DNA of 64,000 nt. Source: Megachile rotundata (taxonomy: Eukaryota > Arthropoda > Insecta > Hymenoptera > Megachilidae). Made by a program: the position numbers and the translations under genes. The stretch is from assembly GCF_050947335.1 (NCBI RefSeq), contig NC_134993.1, positions 13,268,001 to 13,332,000 on the forward strand, read 5' to 3'. This document shows, piece after piece, positions 34,201-46,013 of the stretch. The notes beneath the pieces are model-generated. The model saw nothing but the letters and a program-made list of their open reading frames with translations, ran no database searches and had not been told where the DNA came from. The first letter of the stretch is position 1. The number at the start of each line of letters is the position of its first letter.

Positions 34201-37200
34201 TATCCTCTATGTCCCATCTTATGGGTCTACAGTCCTAAGTATCCTAAGTATCCTAAGTCCTAAGTATCCTAAGTCCTAAGTATCCTAAGTCCTAAGTATC
34301 CTAAGTCCTAAGTATCCTAAGTCCTAAGTATCCTAAGTATCCTAAGTATCCTAAGTCCCCTCTTGCAAATATACCTGTCGGATCCTCAACCTCTCGCTCA
34401 ACCCCTTCCGTAGAGCTCGAACTCCCTCCATCAAACAACGGCGGAGGTCTGACCAGATCATCCGGTCGACAGACATCGTTCTCCCTTCGCATCGGCGCCG
34501 TGCACTGGCACCGGCCGAACAAGTCTGGTATCAAGAAGTCGCAGTGCGAGTTCTCCTGCCATAGTCGACAGTGAGCGTGCTCGTAGCAGACTTGTCCGAG
34601 CTTCGCCGCTGAAACGTGACGGTGCAGGTAGAAACGCGGGCAAACGAGCGTTTCCGGCGATACTCACGACCTAGACAGGTGTGTCGGCGAAATTGCAAGA
34701 ATCCCTCCTTGCATGAACAGAGGCCGTCGAGGCACGCGCTGTTGGCCACCTTCAACGAGCACTGATCGTCGACTTGGCATTCCTCGCCCAGCAGAGTGGC
34801 TGTTTTATAGGAAAAACGGGTGTTAGTATGAGTGTTCGGTTAGGTTAGGTCTGGTATAAGTGTGGACTCTGAAGAATCGGTTCTTTTGGGTCTTTTAGTT
34901 GTTTATGATTTATTTTAGAGTCAGTTTATGATTTCTGGGACTAAATTAGCTGGGAGACAGAATTAGGGTATTTTTAAATTTTCACGTAACAGGGTTAGGT
35001 TAGGGGAGCAATGAACATTTTTAATTCTTTGATGCACTCATGACGTACTCGTGACGCACCACTGACGCACCCTTGACTCACTCATGACGCAACCTTATAG
35101 CAACTTATGACGCACCATCGACGCACCCCTGACGCACTCTTGACGCACCCTTGACTCACTCGTGACGCACTCGTGACGCACCCTTGACTCGCTCATGACG
35201 CACCCTTGACGCACTCATGACGCGCCCCTGACGCACCCTTGACTCACTCATGACGCAACCTTATAGCAACTTATGACGCACTCTTGACGCACCCCTGACG
35301 CACTCTTGACGCACCAAAGATGCATTTATGACGCAACCTTGACGCACCCCTGGTGCAACCATGACGTATCCTTGATAGCACTCATGACGCACTCATGACA
35401 CAACCTTGTCACACATATGACGCACCCTTGACGTACTCAGGATGAACTCATGACGCATACATAATGCCATCAGTGATACACTCATGACGCATCCTTGACG
35501 CACCACTGACGCACACGTAATGCACCAGTGATGCACTCATGACGCACCCTTGACGCACTCGCGACACACAAGTGACACACTCGTGACGCACTTCAGCTGT
35601 GATCAATTTTCCTCAAATTTTTCATTAGCGTCAATTTGGAGTTCAATTATAATATGCATAGTCAACGCACAATACCAAATTGGCATAACATTTCAACTTC
35701 CCCCGTCTATTTTAATATTGCAGCCGCAATTAGTTAGTTCGACGCACCTGACAAATCATAGCGCAAGGGGTTAACCGGTGCACCTGCTACAATTTCTACG
35801 ATTTTGCTGGGCAATATTTTATGTATCAGGAACGTCGACGATTAAGATGTCGAAAAACGATGAGTGGTTTCTCGAAGTGTGAACAATTTTTTGGGAGGAC
35901 AATTTGAAGAGACAGGAAAATATGGGATGTATCATAGTAATTGTTCTGACAAATAAATCATAGGGCAAGGATTTAGTAAAGTAGCGTCGTGATGTGCGGC
36001 GCTAAATATTGTCTTCTCACCCTCGACACAGCGTGTCTCATTGTAAACCGCGAAGTACGGCAAACAGCGACAGAAACCGCGGCGACAGTGGCCACCGACG
36101 ATGCTCGACTCGCACTCTTCGTCCGCTCCGCAGCTGTCGCCCAACTTGCTCGCGGGCGCGAACGGACGCACCGCGGCATCCTGAAACACGTTACACGCGA
36201 ACTGAAAGATCCTTCCTCGATCGCGCGTTATCGCGAGGTACAGAGAAACCGTTTCGTCCGCATTTTCGCTCCCCCCTTGAACTTCTCACGGTGTTTGTAC
36301 AGTCTATGGCAAAGGCTATGCTTTCCTGGGGAAATGGTGAAGGAGAGGAGCAAGGACTTTAGTAGATGGTCTTTGGAGACCACACTGAGATGGTCTTTTA
36401 CTATTGGGTTTGGGAGATTTGAGGGAGGAGATATGGGGAAGGAGCTATGGGGGATGAGGTTTGGGGGATCAGATTTGAAATTAGATCTGAAGATGTGGGG
36501 ACCAAGGGATTTGGGGACTTTGAGATTTGGGAACTTAGGAGTTGGGGAATTAAGAGAGGGGGACATAGGTATTTGTGGATGTAGAGATTCGAGGGTGAGA
36601 TTGGATCTCAAGATTTGGGGACCCAGGAAGTTGAGGACAGTAAGATTTGGGATTTAGGAGTTAGGGCACTTAGAAGGGGGACATAGGAATTTGTGGACCT
36701 AGGATAACTTAAAAACGTATGTAGGTATTTGGGATCCATAAGATACTGGTACCTCGAGGTTTCGAAGATGTAAAAAATTGTGAATCTGAAGATTTGAGAC
36801 TCTAGTCCTTTGAGGACATAGAAATTTAATAATAGAGAAGGGTAGCCCATAAATTTTTGACCAAATTTAGAAATCGTAAATCTTACAAATTTCTCAGTAC
36901 AAATTTGTAAACGTAATTTAAGAAAATAACCGCAATCCACCGGTCTAAAAATGATATACCGCAGAACCGTAAAATTGCAAACTACAATGTCCATAATAAG
37001 AACTAGCGAAGTCCAATAAATGTCATCGTCCGTAGGTTCCTTGCAAACGAGTGTACCTCGCAGCGTACGGGAAACGCGAGCTAACCGGAACGTGGAAACG
37101 CGGAAGAGCCTCAAGAGCAGACTCGAGAGAGACAAAGCACAAGTTACCGAGAGGGTGGGAGAGTTCGAAATTGAATATTCGTATCTGATTTGCATCGAAC

Positions 37201-37354
37201 GACGCGACTAACGACTTCCTTCTACGATCTTATAAAGTCATCGTGACAGAAGTCACTTCCGTTCGATTTGCAACGTTAAAGAATCACGCGAAGACTCGGA
37301 ACTCACCGAACAGATCGCGAGAAGAAGGAAAATTGCCACGCTCTTTCCGCGCAT
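31294..37354 (-). CDS. Secreted protein with four EB-like and four LDLa modules
   Basis: Eight coding exons on the minus strand: 37307-37354, 36021-36180, 34668-34799, 34375-34608, 33664-33849, 32876-33280, 31440-31694 and 31294-31313, for 479 residues. Junctions are phase 0 then phase 1 throughout, as in shuffled extracellular modules. Order: signal peptide (MRGKSVAIFLLLAICS); three six-to-eight-Cys EB-like modules; a Thr/Ser/Val-rich linker (about residues 200-260); a fourth EB-like module (CLSDTECRLADPYSRCIEGV); then four LDLa modules, each with the calcium-site pattern (CDGRPDCGDGSDE, CDGKRDCPHGEDE, CNAVVSCRDGSDE, CSGRDGCGDGSDE). The last exon adds only RCSAFA and a stop. The donor of exon 3 could be GTGAGT (used here) or the overlapping GTCGTG three bases earlier. 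There is no membrane helix after the signal peptide, so secretion is inferred. Ligand and function are unknown. Confidence 0.82.
32160..32765. mobile_element. Three copies of a ~100 bp MITE-like element
   Basis: Copies near 32177-32274, 32574-32661 and 32668-32760 share ATGTATGAAGGAATAAGGCT, TACTAGCGAGAAAG and CTCCCAYGCGCCATCT. The first copy starts AAGGATGTAT and ends ATACATCCTT, a 10-base inverted terminal repeat. The second lacks its left end and the third lacks its right end. They lie in the intron between the LDLa exons of the EB/LDLa gene. The class is uncertain; a tandem repeat with a hairpin is the alternative. Confidence 0.6.
34060..34365. repeat. 10 bp repeat (TCCTAAGTAT) and degenerate flank
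   Basis: About 14 units of TCCTAAGTAT or TCCTAAGTCC run from about 34230 to 34362, preceded by looser repeats containing CCCATCTTGTGGGTCTACA and CATTTGCAAGTATC. The array abuts the donor of an EB/LDLa exon (34375). Confidence 0.85.
35030..35595. repeat. 11 bp minisatellite TGACGCACCCT
   Basis: About 45 copies of an 11-base unit (TGACGCACCCT or TGACGCACTCA, with variants) lie in an intron of the EB/LDLa gene. Each carries TGACG, the CRE half-site core. Confidence 0.9.
36400..36715 (-). repeat. Degenerate 17 bp-type minisatellite, reverse orientation
   Basis: Loose repeats such as AGATTTGGGGACTTTGAGAT and GGATCTCAAGATTTGGGGAC lie in the first intron of the EB/LDLa gene. They resemble the reverse complement of the CCCTAGATC family found elsewhere in the window. 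Confidence 0.55.
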
Positions 37355-37359
37355 CTCGC

Positions 37360-37685
37360 ACTTTGAATTACCGTTCGATAACAACCCCCGCGTAGAGATC
37401 CGAATTCCGATCAATTAGTCGCGTTATCGCGAAAGATAGATGAAGGTACGATGAACGTGTTAGATATCCGCGCGTGCTTCGGAATGACTGAAAGCAAACT
37501 GAGCCCCCGTCGGGCGCCCGCGCCGACCCGCGCCGACACCCGTTGGCTTTTGGCCCCTGTACGCGAACGATGGAAAAGCGTTACCTTACTCTCCCACCTT
37601 TTTTACCTGTCGGCTCTCCATTTTCATCGTTCAATTTTTTACTGCTTCAGGATGAAGATTGAAGGATATTATCGGGACGGGACTT
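37360..37685. other. 5' flank of the EB/LDLa gene
   Basis: GC-rich sequence upstream of the signal-peptide exon, the likely promoter. The short plus-strand open frame (37451-37687) has no recognised feature. Confidence 0.35.
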
Positions 37686-37689
37686 AAGA

Positions 37690-38560
37690 GATTTATGGGA
37701 ATTTGGGAATATAGGTATTTAAGGATCTAGAGATTTTTGGATGTAGGAATTTGGAGATCTGGGAATTTTTGAATCTAGGAATTTTTAGAGGTGAGGAATT
37801 TTGAATCTAGGGATTTTTGGATTTGGGGATTTTTGAGTCTAGGGATTTGGGGATATTTGGATCTAGGAATTTTTGGATTTGGGGATTTTTGAGTTTAGGG
37901 ATTTTTGGATTCGGGGATTTTTGGATCTAGGAATTTTTGGATTTGGGGATTTTTGAGTCTGGGGATTTTTGGATCTTGGGATTTTTGAGTCTAGGGATTT
38001 TTGGATTCGGGGAATTTTTGATCTAGGGATTTTTGTATTTGGGGAATTTTTGGTCTAGGGATTTTTGGATTTAGGGAATTTTCGATCTAGGGATTTTTGG
38101 GTTTAGGAATTTTTCGATCTAGGGATTTTTGGATTTGGGGAATTTTTGGATCTAGTGATTTTCAGAATCTGGGGATTATTGGACCTAGAGATTTTGGGTT
38201 GTAAAGATTTGAAGATTCAAGTATTCTTGGATCTTGTGATCTTTTGGAATCTAGCAATTTTCTGGATTTAAGGATTTTCGAATCTAGTGATTTTTTGGAT
38301 CTAGGAATTTTGAGATCGAATTATTTTGGGGATCTAGTAATTTTGAGATCCAGTGATTTTTTGAAATCTACTCGTTTTTAGAATCTAGTGATTTTTTAGT
38401 CTAGAAATGTGTAGAATCCAGTGACTTTTTTAATCTAGGGTTTTTGGGATGTAGAGATTTGAAGATCTAGGAATTTGGGAATGTAGAGATTTAGGAACGT
38501 AGGAATTTGTGGATACAGAAATTTCAACATGTAGGAATTTAAAGACACAGGAATACAGAA
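37690..38560 (-). repeat. 17 bp minisatellite (GGATTTTTGGATCTAGG), reverse orientation
   Basis: Roughly 50 diverged copies of a 17-base unit such as GGATTTTTGGATCTAGG. Its reverse complement, CCTAGATCCAAAAATCC, is the unit seen at 60.4-61.6 kb. No gene is seen. Confidence 0.85.
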
Positions 38561-39375
38561 ATGTAGAAACTCAGTGTAGGTACTTTAGTAAACAGGAATT
38601 TGGGAACACAATAATTAGAAATAGTGCAACTACCTCAATTACAACAAATCTCGTTGTCCCCGAAACTTCTCCCCCATTCCCAAACTTCCAGATCTTAATC
38701 ACCAATCCTTTGTTCCGACAATCTTACCGGTGCGTTTAATAGACCGCAATCCTAAGCATGACGTTCGTGAAACGTCTATCACACCTATCCAACTGATGTT
38801 ACCGGGGAGGGAAAGCTAGGATAGCGTCAATATACCGGCATAGAGCCGCTTCAGTTCGTGCACGGTTGTCGAATAATTAACGTCGAAAATTGAAACGAGG
38901 TTGTCCCTGGAACGTACCAATATCGTAACTTCGATGCAGTGCAGCAAACTAGTTTCAGATAACGCTCGCCGTGGTGCATCGTTAGATAGAAATGTTAATT
39001 GTCGAATTGCTTTGTTCTCGTAAATAGTAAAATGTATATTAGAAAACGGAACGGTGAGTAACGCGGAGGGAAAAGAATAGTAGCCGACAACTCTCTACGA
39101 ATTATTCGAGTCACGTGTGTAACTTGATTCAAACATTTCAGCCGGTAGTCCGTCGAGACGGATGTTGCACCTCTTCTCTTTTTCATATTTCCCAATAGCA
39201 CTCTCCATTTCCGTACGTGTGTACTCGAATGCAAAGCAGTATTCCTCTGGACAAGAATGTACTTTATTTTTAAATTGCCGAATTTTCGTGCTTTAAAAAT
39301 CTTTAGTTCCCAAATTTTTTAAATACTGAAATCACTAGTTTTGATTATTTATTGATCAATTTTCAAACTTTTACA
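38561..39375. other. Intergenic sequence, nothing recognised
   Basis: Unique-looking mixed-composition sequence between two minisatellite blocks. No open frame with a recognisable domain, RNA gene or inverted repeat was seen. Confidence 0.35.
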
Positions 39376-40095
39376 TCCACAAATCTATAAATAATTCCCT
39401 AGATCTAGAATTCCCTAGACAACAAACTCCCTAGATTGCACATTCTCTAGACCGTAAATCCCCTAGATCCCGAATTCCCTAATTCCAAAATTATCTAGAT
39501 CTCGAATTCACAAAATCTTGAATTCCCTAGACTCCAATTTCCCTAGTTCTCGAATTCCTCAAATACGGAATTCCTTAGAACCCAAATTCCCTAGATCTCG
39601 AATTCCCTAGACCCCAAATTCTCTAGCTCCCGAATTCGTCAAATCCAGAATTCCCTAGATCTTGAATTTCCAAAATCCCGAATTCCCAAGTTCCCGATTT
39701 CTCTAGATCCCAAATTCCCTAGATCTCAAATTCCCAAAATCCCGAATCCCTAGATCTCAAATTCCTAAAATCCCGAATTCCCTAGAGTCCAAATTCCCTA
39801 TGTCTCGAATTCCCTAGATCCCAAATTCCCAAAATCCCGAATCCCTAGATCTCAAATTCCTAAAATCCCGAATTCCCTAGAGTCCAAATTCCCTATGTCT
39901 CGAATTCCCTAGATCCCAAATTCCCAAAATCCCGAATCCCTAGATCTCAAATTCCTAATATCCCGAAATCCCTAGAGCCCAAATTCCCTACATCTCGAAT
40001 TCCCAAAATCCCGAATTCCCTAGATCCCAAATTCGCCACATCTCTAAATTCTTATATTTCTAAATCACTACATCTCCAGAGCTCTGAATCTCTAA
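39376..40095 (+). repeat. 17 bp minisatellite (CGAATTCCCTAGATCTC) with 95 bp higher-order copies
   Basis: About 40 units of the form CGAATTCCCTAGATCTC or CCAAATTCCCTAGATC. CCCGAATCCCTAGATCTCAA recurs at 39741, 39836 and 39931, so a composite 95-base unit was itself duplicated. Confidence 0.88.
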
Positions 40096-41555
40096 ATTCC
40101 TGCAGTCCCCTAGCTGCTCATTTCAGCTCATGCAGTATAACGCTTTTTCCCCTGGTTGCAGTATTTTCACTGCAGAAGCTGATTTGCTGTTTACCGTATA
40201 AACGAGTTTAATTTCGAATTGTTCCCGAAGGATCGCAAGCGTTAGCGGTTCGTGTGAGGTGCAGAGAAGGCCGGAGGAATGGGAAGCGGGAAGCGGGAAG
40301 CGACGAATCGTTGAAGAAACAGGAAGCGGTGCGATGGACTGCGTTGGAATGTAAATTGAGAATCGGCCGAGACACGAACAAAAGAAGAGTCAGCGAGAAA
40401 GAGCGCATAGAACGCGTTCACCGCGGGGTAAAGGACCTGCGCGGAAATGCCGTAAAACCGTACAAGGACCGAGATCAAAACGAAACGGTGACTTCATCGA
40501 GGTACTGTTTCAACCTCGAATACGTATCGGAACGTGGCACCGTAATCGCGTTCTTCGATTCGCGTCGCGTCGTTACTCATTCACGATCATAGTTCGCGAC
40601 ACGAACGTGGGACATGCAACGATACGAATTTTTTGTGACGGGACGTTTCGCACTCGATTAGATAGGTAATCGCGAATAAGGATGTCCGGAACGTTTCGAT
40701 ATCTTTTCTAATTTATCGCTGTACACGGCCTAATTATGCGTCTTTATCCGACCAAGTATCTGCAAATTATTCTATAATGACGATATTACCCAAGCTTCTT
40801 CGACCTCTCCTTTCCCGCTCCCTCTCACCTATTTCACTACGCATTCTCCTTTGTTCCGTGACTCGTCGTTAGCTCGGAATTAATTAAACCTTAGCTATTA
40901 ATTTTACCGCTTCTCTACTCCTACCAGCATTCGCGAACAAAAGGCGAATGAAAACTCACCGGTTTCTCGTTGCGGAAAAACTTTGATCATTACGTTCGTG
41001 TACGTATGTATCTCGTTATGTGATCCTTCCCGCCTATTTTTCTCCGATTCCGTACGTTCTATGAATTCACGAATCTCACGATAAATTTTCTTTTAATGCC
41101 TTCCTTATTTTTTTATTATCTTCAAACTGGCTTGTAACTGTATCCGTAAATTGCGGTACTCATGCACATTTGTAATCTATGCGATAACAAATCATTCATT
41201 TAAGTATTAAAAAATCTGTGATTTGAACATTCGCGCGGAGGGACTCAACCAATGATCTATTAAATGTACGGAACGTGCGCGTCGTGTGTTTCTGCACCTA
41301 ACATTATTAGCAGAAGTTACATCGATTTTCCACGATTTTTCTCGTCAACTTTGATTAAATCTAACCTTTAAAAAAACATCGAGAGGATAAAATAAACCGC
41401 GCCAATAATCTTCGTTCGAACGTTTTCTGTGTACCGAAAGAAACGATTACGCAACTCGTTCGATAGTCTATCCACATGTGTCGCTTTCGTCGACTGTGCT
41501 TCGAAGAAAATTGATCGCAACAAAAAGGTTAGGCGTTAGGAAAATTTCGAGAAAA
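40096..41555. other. Intergenic region upstream of mitochondrial EF-Tu
   Basis: Mixed GC- and AT-rich sequence with short overlapping open frames (for example 40254-40592) that lack domains. The last few hundred bases should hold the promoter of the EF-Tu gene. Confidence 0.35.
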
Positions 41556-43439
41556 ATGGCACTACGTTGCGGAAGAATGATTTTTACCCCTGGTAAGAAT
41601 ACATGAGCTTCTGGAGTTGTTCGTTAGTAGCGAAATAAATTTATTGCGAAACAATGACAAAAAATAGTTTTGCACTTTCTAACGATCTAATGGTTCCTCC
41701 GAAATTAGGGATTGTGCGAGAAGTTCCGACTAGAATTTATTGTTTTGTTCGATACTGAACGAGAAAATTCGTTTGTTTCTTTTCAGCGCTGAGGAATGCC
41801 GTGAAACAGTTGTTTTACGTCGAGCATCTCATCAGCAACGTAAGAAAACATGGTTATGACTTTCACGGTTAAATGTTTTTTTTGCGATCATCAACCTTTT
41901 TTGCCTTTTCCAGCATGTCTCCCACAATTTACGGACAAGCTATTATTTTCCGTGTGTTACGTCACAACGGCTTTATAGCGAAAAGCAAGTATATTCTAGA
42001 GATAAGCCACATTGTAATGTAGGCACCATCGGTCACGTCGATCATGGAAAAACAACGCTGACCGCAGCTATCACCAAAGGTGTGTTTCACATATTTAATC
42101 TATTCTTCTTTCCTCATTTCAATTTTGCAGCATCTTATAATTACCATTTCTTGTTTAGTACTTGCCGAGAAGAATCTGGCAGCAGCAAAACAATATGCAG
42201 ATATCGATAATGCCCCAGAGGAAAAGGCTCGTGGTATTACTATTAATGCTGCTCACATCGAATACCAGACAGAAGCTCGCCATTATGGACACACAGATTG
42301 TCCAGGACACGCGGATTATATTAAAAACATGATCACAGGATCAGCTCAGATGGACGGTGCTATTCTTGTGGTCGCAGCCACAGATGGTACTATGCCTCAA
42401 ACGAGAGAACATCTTGTTCTTGCTAAGCAAATTGGCATTGACCATATTGTTGTTTACATTAACAAGGTAAGTTCTTTAGTTAAATTGTACAAATATCTGT
42501 GTAGGCATGTTTCGAAGTTGTTTTGTTCGATAAGGTTGATGCTGCAGACGAAGAAATGGTAGAGTTGGTCGAGATGGAAATACGAGACTTGATGTCTGAA
42601 ATGGGTTACGATGGAGCCAAAGTACCTATTATTAAAGGCAGTGCGCTCTGCGCGTTGGAGGGTACCAAACCGGAGATCGGTAGTGATTCTATAATAAAAT
42701 TACTGGAGGCCGTAGATCAGAGTATTCCGACTCCGGTTAGAGATTTGGATAAGCCTTTCTTCATGCCTGTGGAAGGCGTGTACTCGATCGCTGGTAGAGG
42801 AACTGTAGTCACCGGTAGATTAGAACGTGGAAAGTTGAAGAAGGGTACCGAATGTGAATTGATCGGGTTCAATAAGGTTATCAAAACCACGGTAACAGGA
42901 ATAGAAATGTTTCATAAAATATTGGAGGAAGCACAAGCTGGGGATCAGATGGGTGCTTTACTCAGGGGTTTAAAACGAGATGATGTCAGAAGGGGTATGG
43001 TGCTTTGTAAACCAGGCTCAATGAAAGCCAATGATCACTTGGAGTGTCAAGTATACATGTTGACTGTTGCTGAAGGAGGTAGGAAAAAGCCAATGAGTAA
43101 CTATATGCAAGTACAAATGTTTTGCAAAACGTGGGATGTTGCTACCCAAGTTCACTTAACAAATAAAAATATAATTATGCCTGGTGAAGACTTCACGTAA
43201 GTATTAAAAATTCTTTTGTCACTAGTGTAAGATTCTATCGTTTTTTTTTTATTTTTAGAGTTGTATTAAAATTAATAAGACCAATGGTTTGCGAGAAAGG
43301 ATCACGGTTTACCTTAAGAGACGGCATGAAAACGTTGGCAACTGGAGTGGTTACGAATATCTTGAAACCTCTTACAGAAAATGACAGGAACTTGCTTCTT
43401 GAAGGCAAGAAGAAACTTCTGCAAGCAGCACGGGCTTAA
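41556..43439 (+). CDS. TUFM: Mitochondrial elongation factor Tu
   Basis: Six exons: 41556-41592, 41787-41839, 41914-42079, 42159-42466, 42535-43196 and 43259-43439, giving 468 residues (human TUFM about 450). All junctions are GT-AG and in frame. EF-Tu brings aminoacyl-tRNA to the mitochondrial ribosome as a GTP complex. The roughly 60-residue N-terminal extension before KPHCNVGTIGHVDHGKTTLT is the likely import sequence. GTPase motifs are GHVDHGKT (G1), RGITI (G2), DCPGHADY (G3), NKVD (G4, split by intron 4) and KGSAL (G5). Domains 2 and 3 follow (VEGVYSIAGRGTVVTGRLER, GIEMFHKILEEAQAGDQ, MPGEDFTVVLKLIRPM, EKGSRFTLRDG). The extended C-terminal tail (LLLEGKKKLLQAARA) is longer than in human TUFM. 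The gene converges with Ran. Confidence 0.95.
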
Positions 43440-45191
43440 TTTTATCCTTGTTCGTGCGCGTAATCGTATTTGTATCTCAACTTGTATTGTCGTCCAGTCT
43501 TGACGAACCTTAAAGACATTCGCATATATACATCTGTTAGTATTGTGTCGAGAAATAATTTTCTTTATTTTATATGCGTACAGGCATTTTCTAAATTTAT
43601 TCCAGCTTTCCGTTTCCAGTTGCAACAAATTACTTTTTTAACATGTTGTTACTATTAAATGATATGTCATTATTACAAATATAAGTATTCCACCACAATT
43701 GGTTGTATATAACTCAAAGATATTCCTTACACGTTCAGACTATTGTTTCAGTCTTCAACATCGCTATCATTGATACTGCGATAACTAAATAGATAAAAAA
43801 GACTACATTTTCTTTACTCTCGTAGTATAAAGCATCGAGTATATAGAAATGTTTCGAAAATGTAACTTTAAAAAACAGTTCAATGATGATTTATTTAATT
43901 CAATACATCAACGGTACAAGCTGCTTTAAGCAGAATTTTAAAACACTCAGTAATTGGTGCTTCTTTGCTTCTCTGATTTTTGTAGTTTCTCAGTGTTGAC
44001 AGAAATTTGATGGCATTTATGTACACGGTTTTATCGTGCATTGTACATTGTCATTAGTAACGAAATACAGGAATTGGGGAAAGGAACATACGCAGTGTTT
44101 TATCCGTCTGCCAACGAAACTACCGTTTTGTATAGAAAAGAAAAACACTGTTTATATAATTTAAGTTGAACAAATCATACACTCACCTTCGCTTATAAAA
44201 ATAATAAACAGTTCTCATTATCGTGGACAGGCGCAACTGACTACAAACCGTTCTTCGTTCTAATTGAAACATTATTTCACGCGATAAAACTGTGGCTTGG
44301 AATCGTGAATTATCCGCAAAAATTGTCACTGCACTGCTCAACCAATTTATAGGTACTATTAATCAAAATCTTTTTATTCGTTCGTTATCGCGCAACCAGC
44401 ATGTAAAGTAGCAGCAAAAGTTACGTTATCAATTGGTAAAAAGACTGGACTATTTTGACAGCTCCAGTTTGTTGTTTATTGGGTATATATGTGTGTGGCC
44501 TGTAAACGTTAACGTCAGTGTTTCGTACAACATCGAAAGATTCTTTCTCGTAGAATTAATGTTTGGTTTACGAGCTAAAACGTCGCAACAGTTCATTCAA
44601 AAGCAGACAATTTACTATGTTTTCCCGCAGAGTACAGAAAAATTAGACAAATTAACTATGTTGAAGCTTAAAGTCAGCCAGCCAGTAAGGCTTCTAATAG
44701 TAAATTATATACCGATATTACGTTGCATACATCGTTTCACGCGACGCATACGCGCACTCACGCATACACATACGTATTACATTAACGAAAGAAAGAATGT
44801 AGAACGAGCACAATTTCAGGTATGAAGTGATTTTTCGCGACAAAGTCGTAACTTGAAATTATGCTCTCAAAATTAGTGGGAAGGACGCTGATTCGTACAA
44901 TGTTCGTTCAAAATTAGGCATCGCGCGAAACCACGTTCACGAACGGGAATTTTTATGCACGCAGAAACAACGTTCAATTCCTACATCCTTTCTGAAAGTT
45001 TGAAAAACGCCAAGTCGCAGAAATATTTCTGCCATTATTATTTGCATCGGGTGACGAACCAAACTATGCGCGAATGTTAATTCCTTCGAAGAAAGAATCT
45101 TCGACCTATGAAGAGGCACGAGTACACGACGTAACTGTGTACGCTGGTGTACAATTTGCCTCTGTTTATATTGTACACACGACGTAACAAA
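43440..45191. other. 3' regions between convergent EF-Tu and Ran genes
   Basis: AT-rich sequence that should contain both 3' UTRs. An ATTAAA at about 43654 could serve EF-Tu. Minus-strand AATAAA (TTTATT on plus) near 44366 or 43889 could serve Ran. A 130-codon plus-strand open frame at 44433-44825 has no recognisable domain and is not called. Confidence 0.4.
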
Positions 45192-46013
45192 CTAAAGATC
45201 TTCGTCGTCTTCCGGTAACGCGGTGTCTTGAGCCTCCTTGAGGTCCTTTTCGATTTGCTGCTGCCATTGTGGATCCATGGTAACTTCGGGAGGAAGAAGA
45301 GCTGGCATTGCGACGAATTCCAGATTGGGATCACCGATCAATTTACGTGCCAACCATAAGAAAGGTTTCTCGAAGTTGTAATTACTTTTTGCGCTGATGT
45401 CATAGTACTGAAAATATATATGCAGGGAACATTAATTTCTATTCGCACAAAAAATTTATGCATTAAACTGTCTATGTATATATCAGATTAGAAGGACAAG
45501 ACATCACGATCGTTAAGATTGTGAGTTATCATCATGAAGTACCATGGACAAAGAGGTTAGTAACGCGACAAGTTTTATTACCTGCAAGTTCTTTTTTCTG
45601 TGGAAAACGATGCTTTTGGCTTTGACCTTCCTGTCTTTGATGTCAACTTTGTTGCCACAAAGTACAATAGGTATGTTCTCGCAAACTCTAACCAAATCCC
45701 TATGCCAGTTGGGTACATTTTTGTACGTAACTCTTGACGTAACATCAAACATGATGACGGCACATTGTCCTTGAATATAGTAACCATCTCTGAGTCCACC
45801 AAACTTTTCCTGGCCAGCTGTGTCCCACACATTGAATCGAATCGGCCCTCGATTTGTATGAAAGATCAAGGGATGCACCTCGACGCCCAAGGTTGCTACA
45901 TACTTCTTTTCAAATTCGCCGGTTAAGTGCCGTTTGACGAATGTGGTCTTTCCGGTACCACCGTCTCCAACCAGAACGCATTTGAAAGTCGGTATATCGG
46001 CTTCCTGTGCCAT
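45192..46013 (-). CDS. Ran: Ran GTPase, nuclear transport
   Basis: Two coding exons on the minus strand: 45582-46013 (144 codons) and 45192-45407, 215 residues against 216 in human Ran. Ran-GTP made in the nucleus drives importin/exportin cargo exchange and also guides spindle assembly. Visible motifs are the P-loop GDGGTGKT (residues 16-23), switch I region EKKYVATLGVEV, DTAGQEKFGGLRDGYY (switch II), NKVD, SAK, and the acidic C-terminal tail ending PEDDEDL. The intron is phase 0 after KKNLQ. An untranslated exon acceptor (TTTTTTCAG) lies about 35 bases upstream of the ATG, with a possible donor GTAAGT near 46630, so a 5' UTR intron is likely. The neighbour on the right, Syntaxin 1A, is transcribed divergently. 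Confidence 0.97.

Noticed and set aside
35030..35595. CRISPR-like regular array
   Set aside because: The 11-base units have no unique spacers and the organism is an animal. The same applies to the other tandem arrays in the window.
44433..44825. 130-codon plus-strand open frame between EF-Tu and Ran
   Set aside because: No domain, AT-rich codon make-up, lies in the expected 3' UTR zone of two convergent genes.
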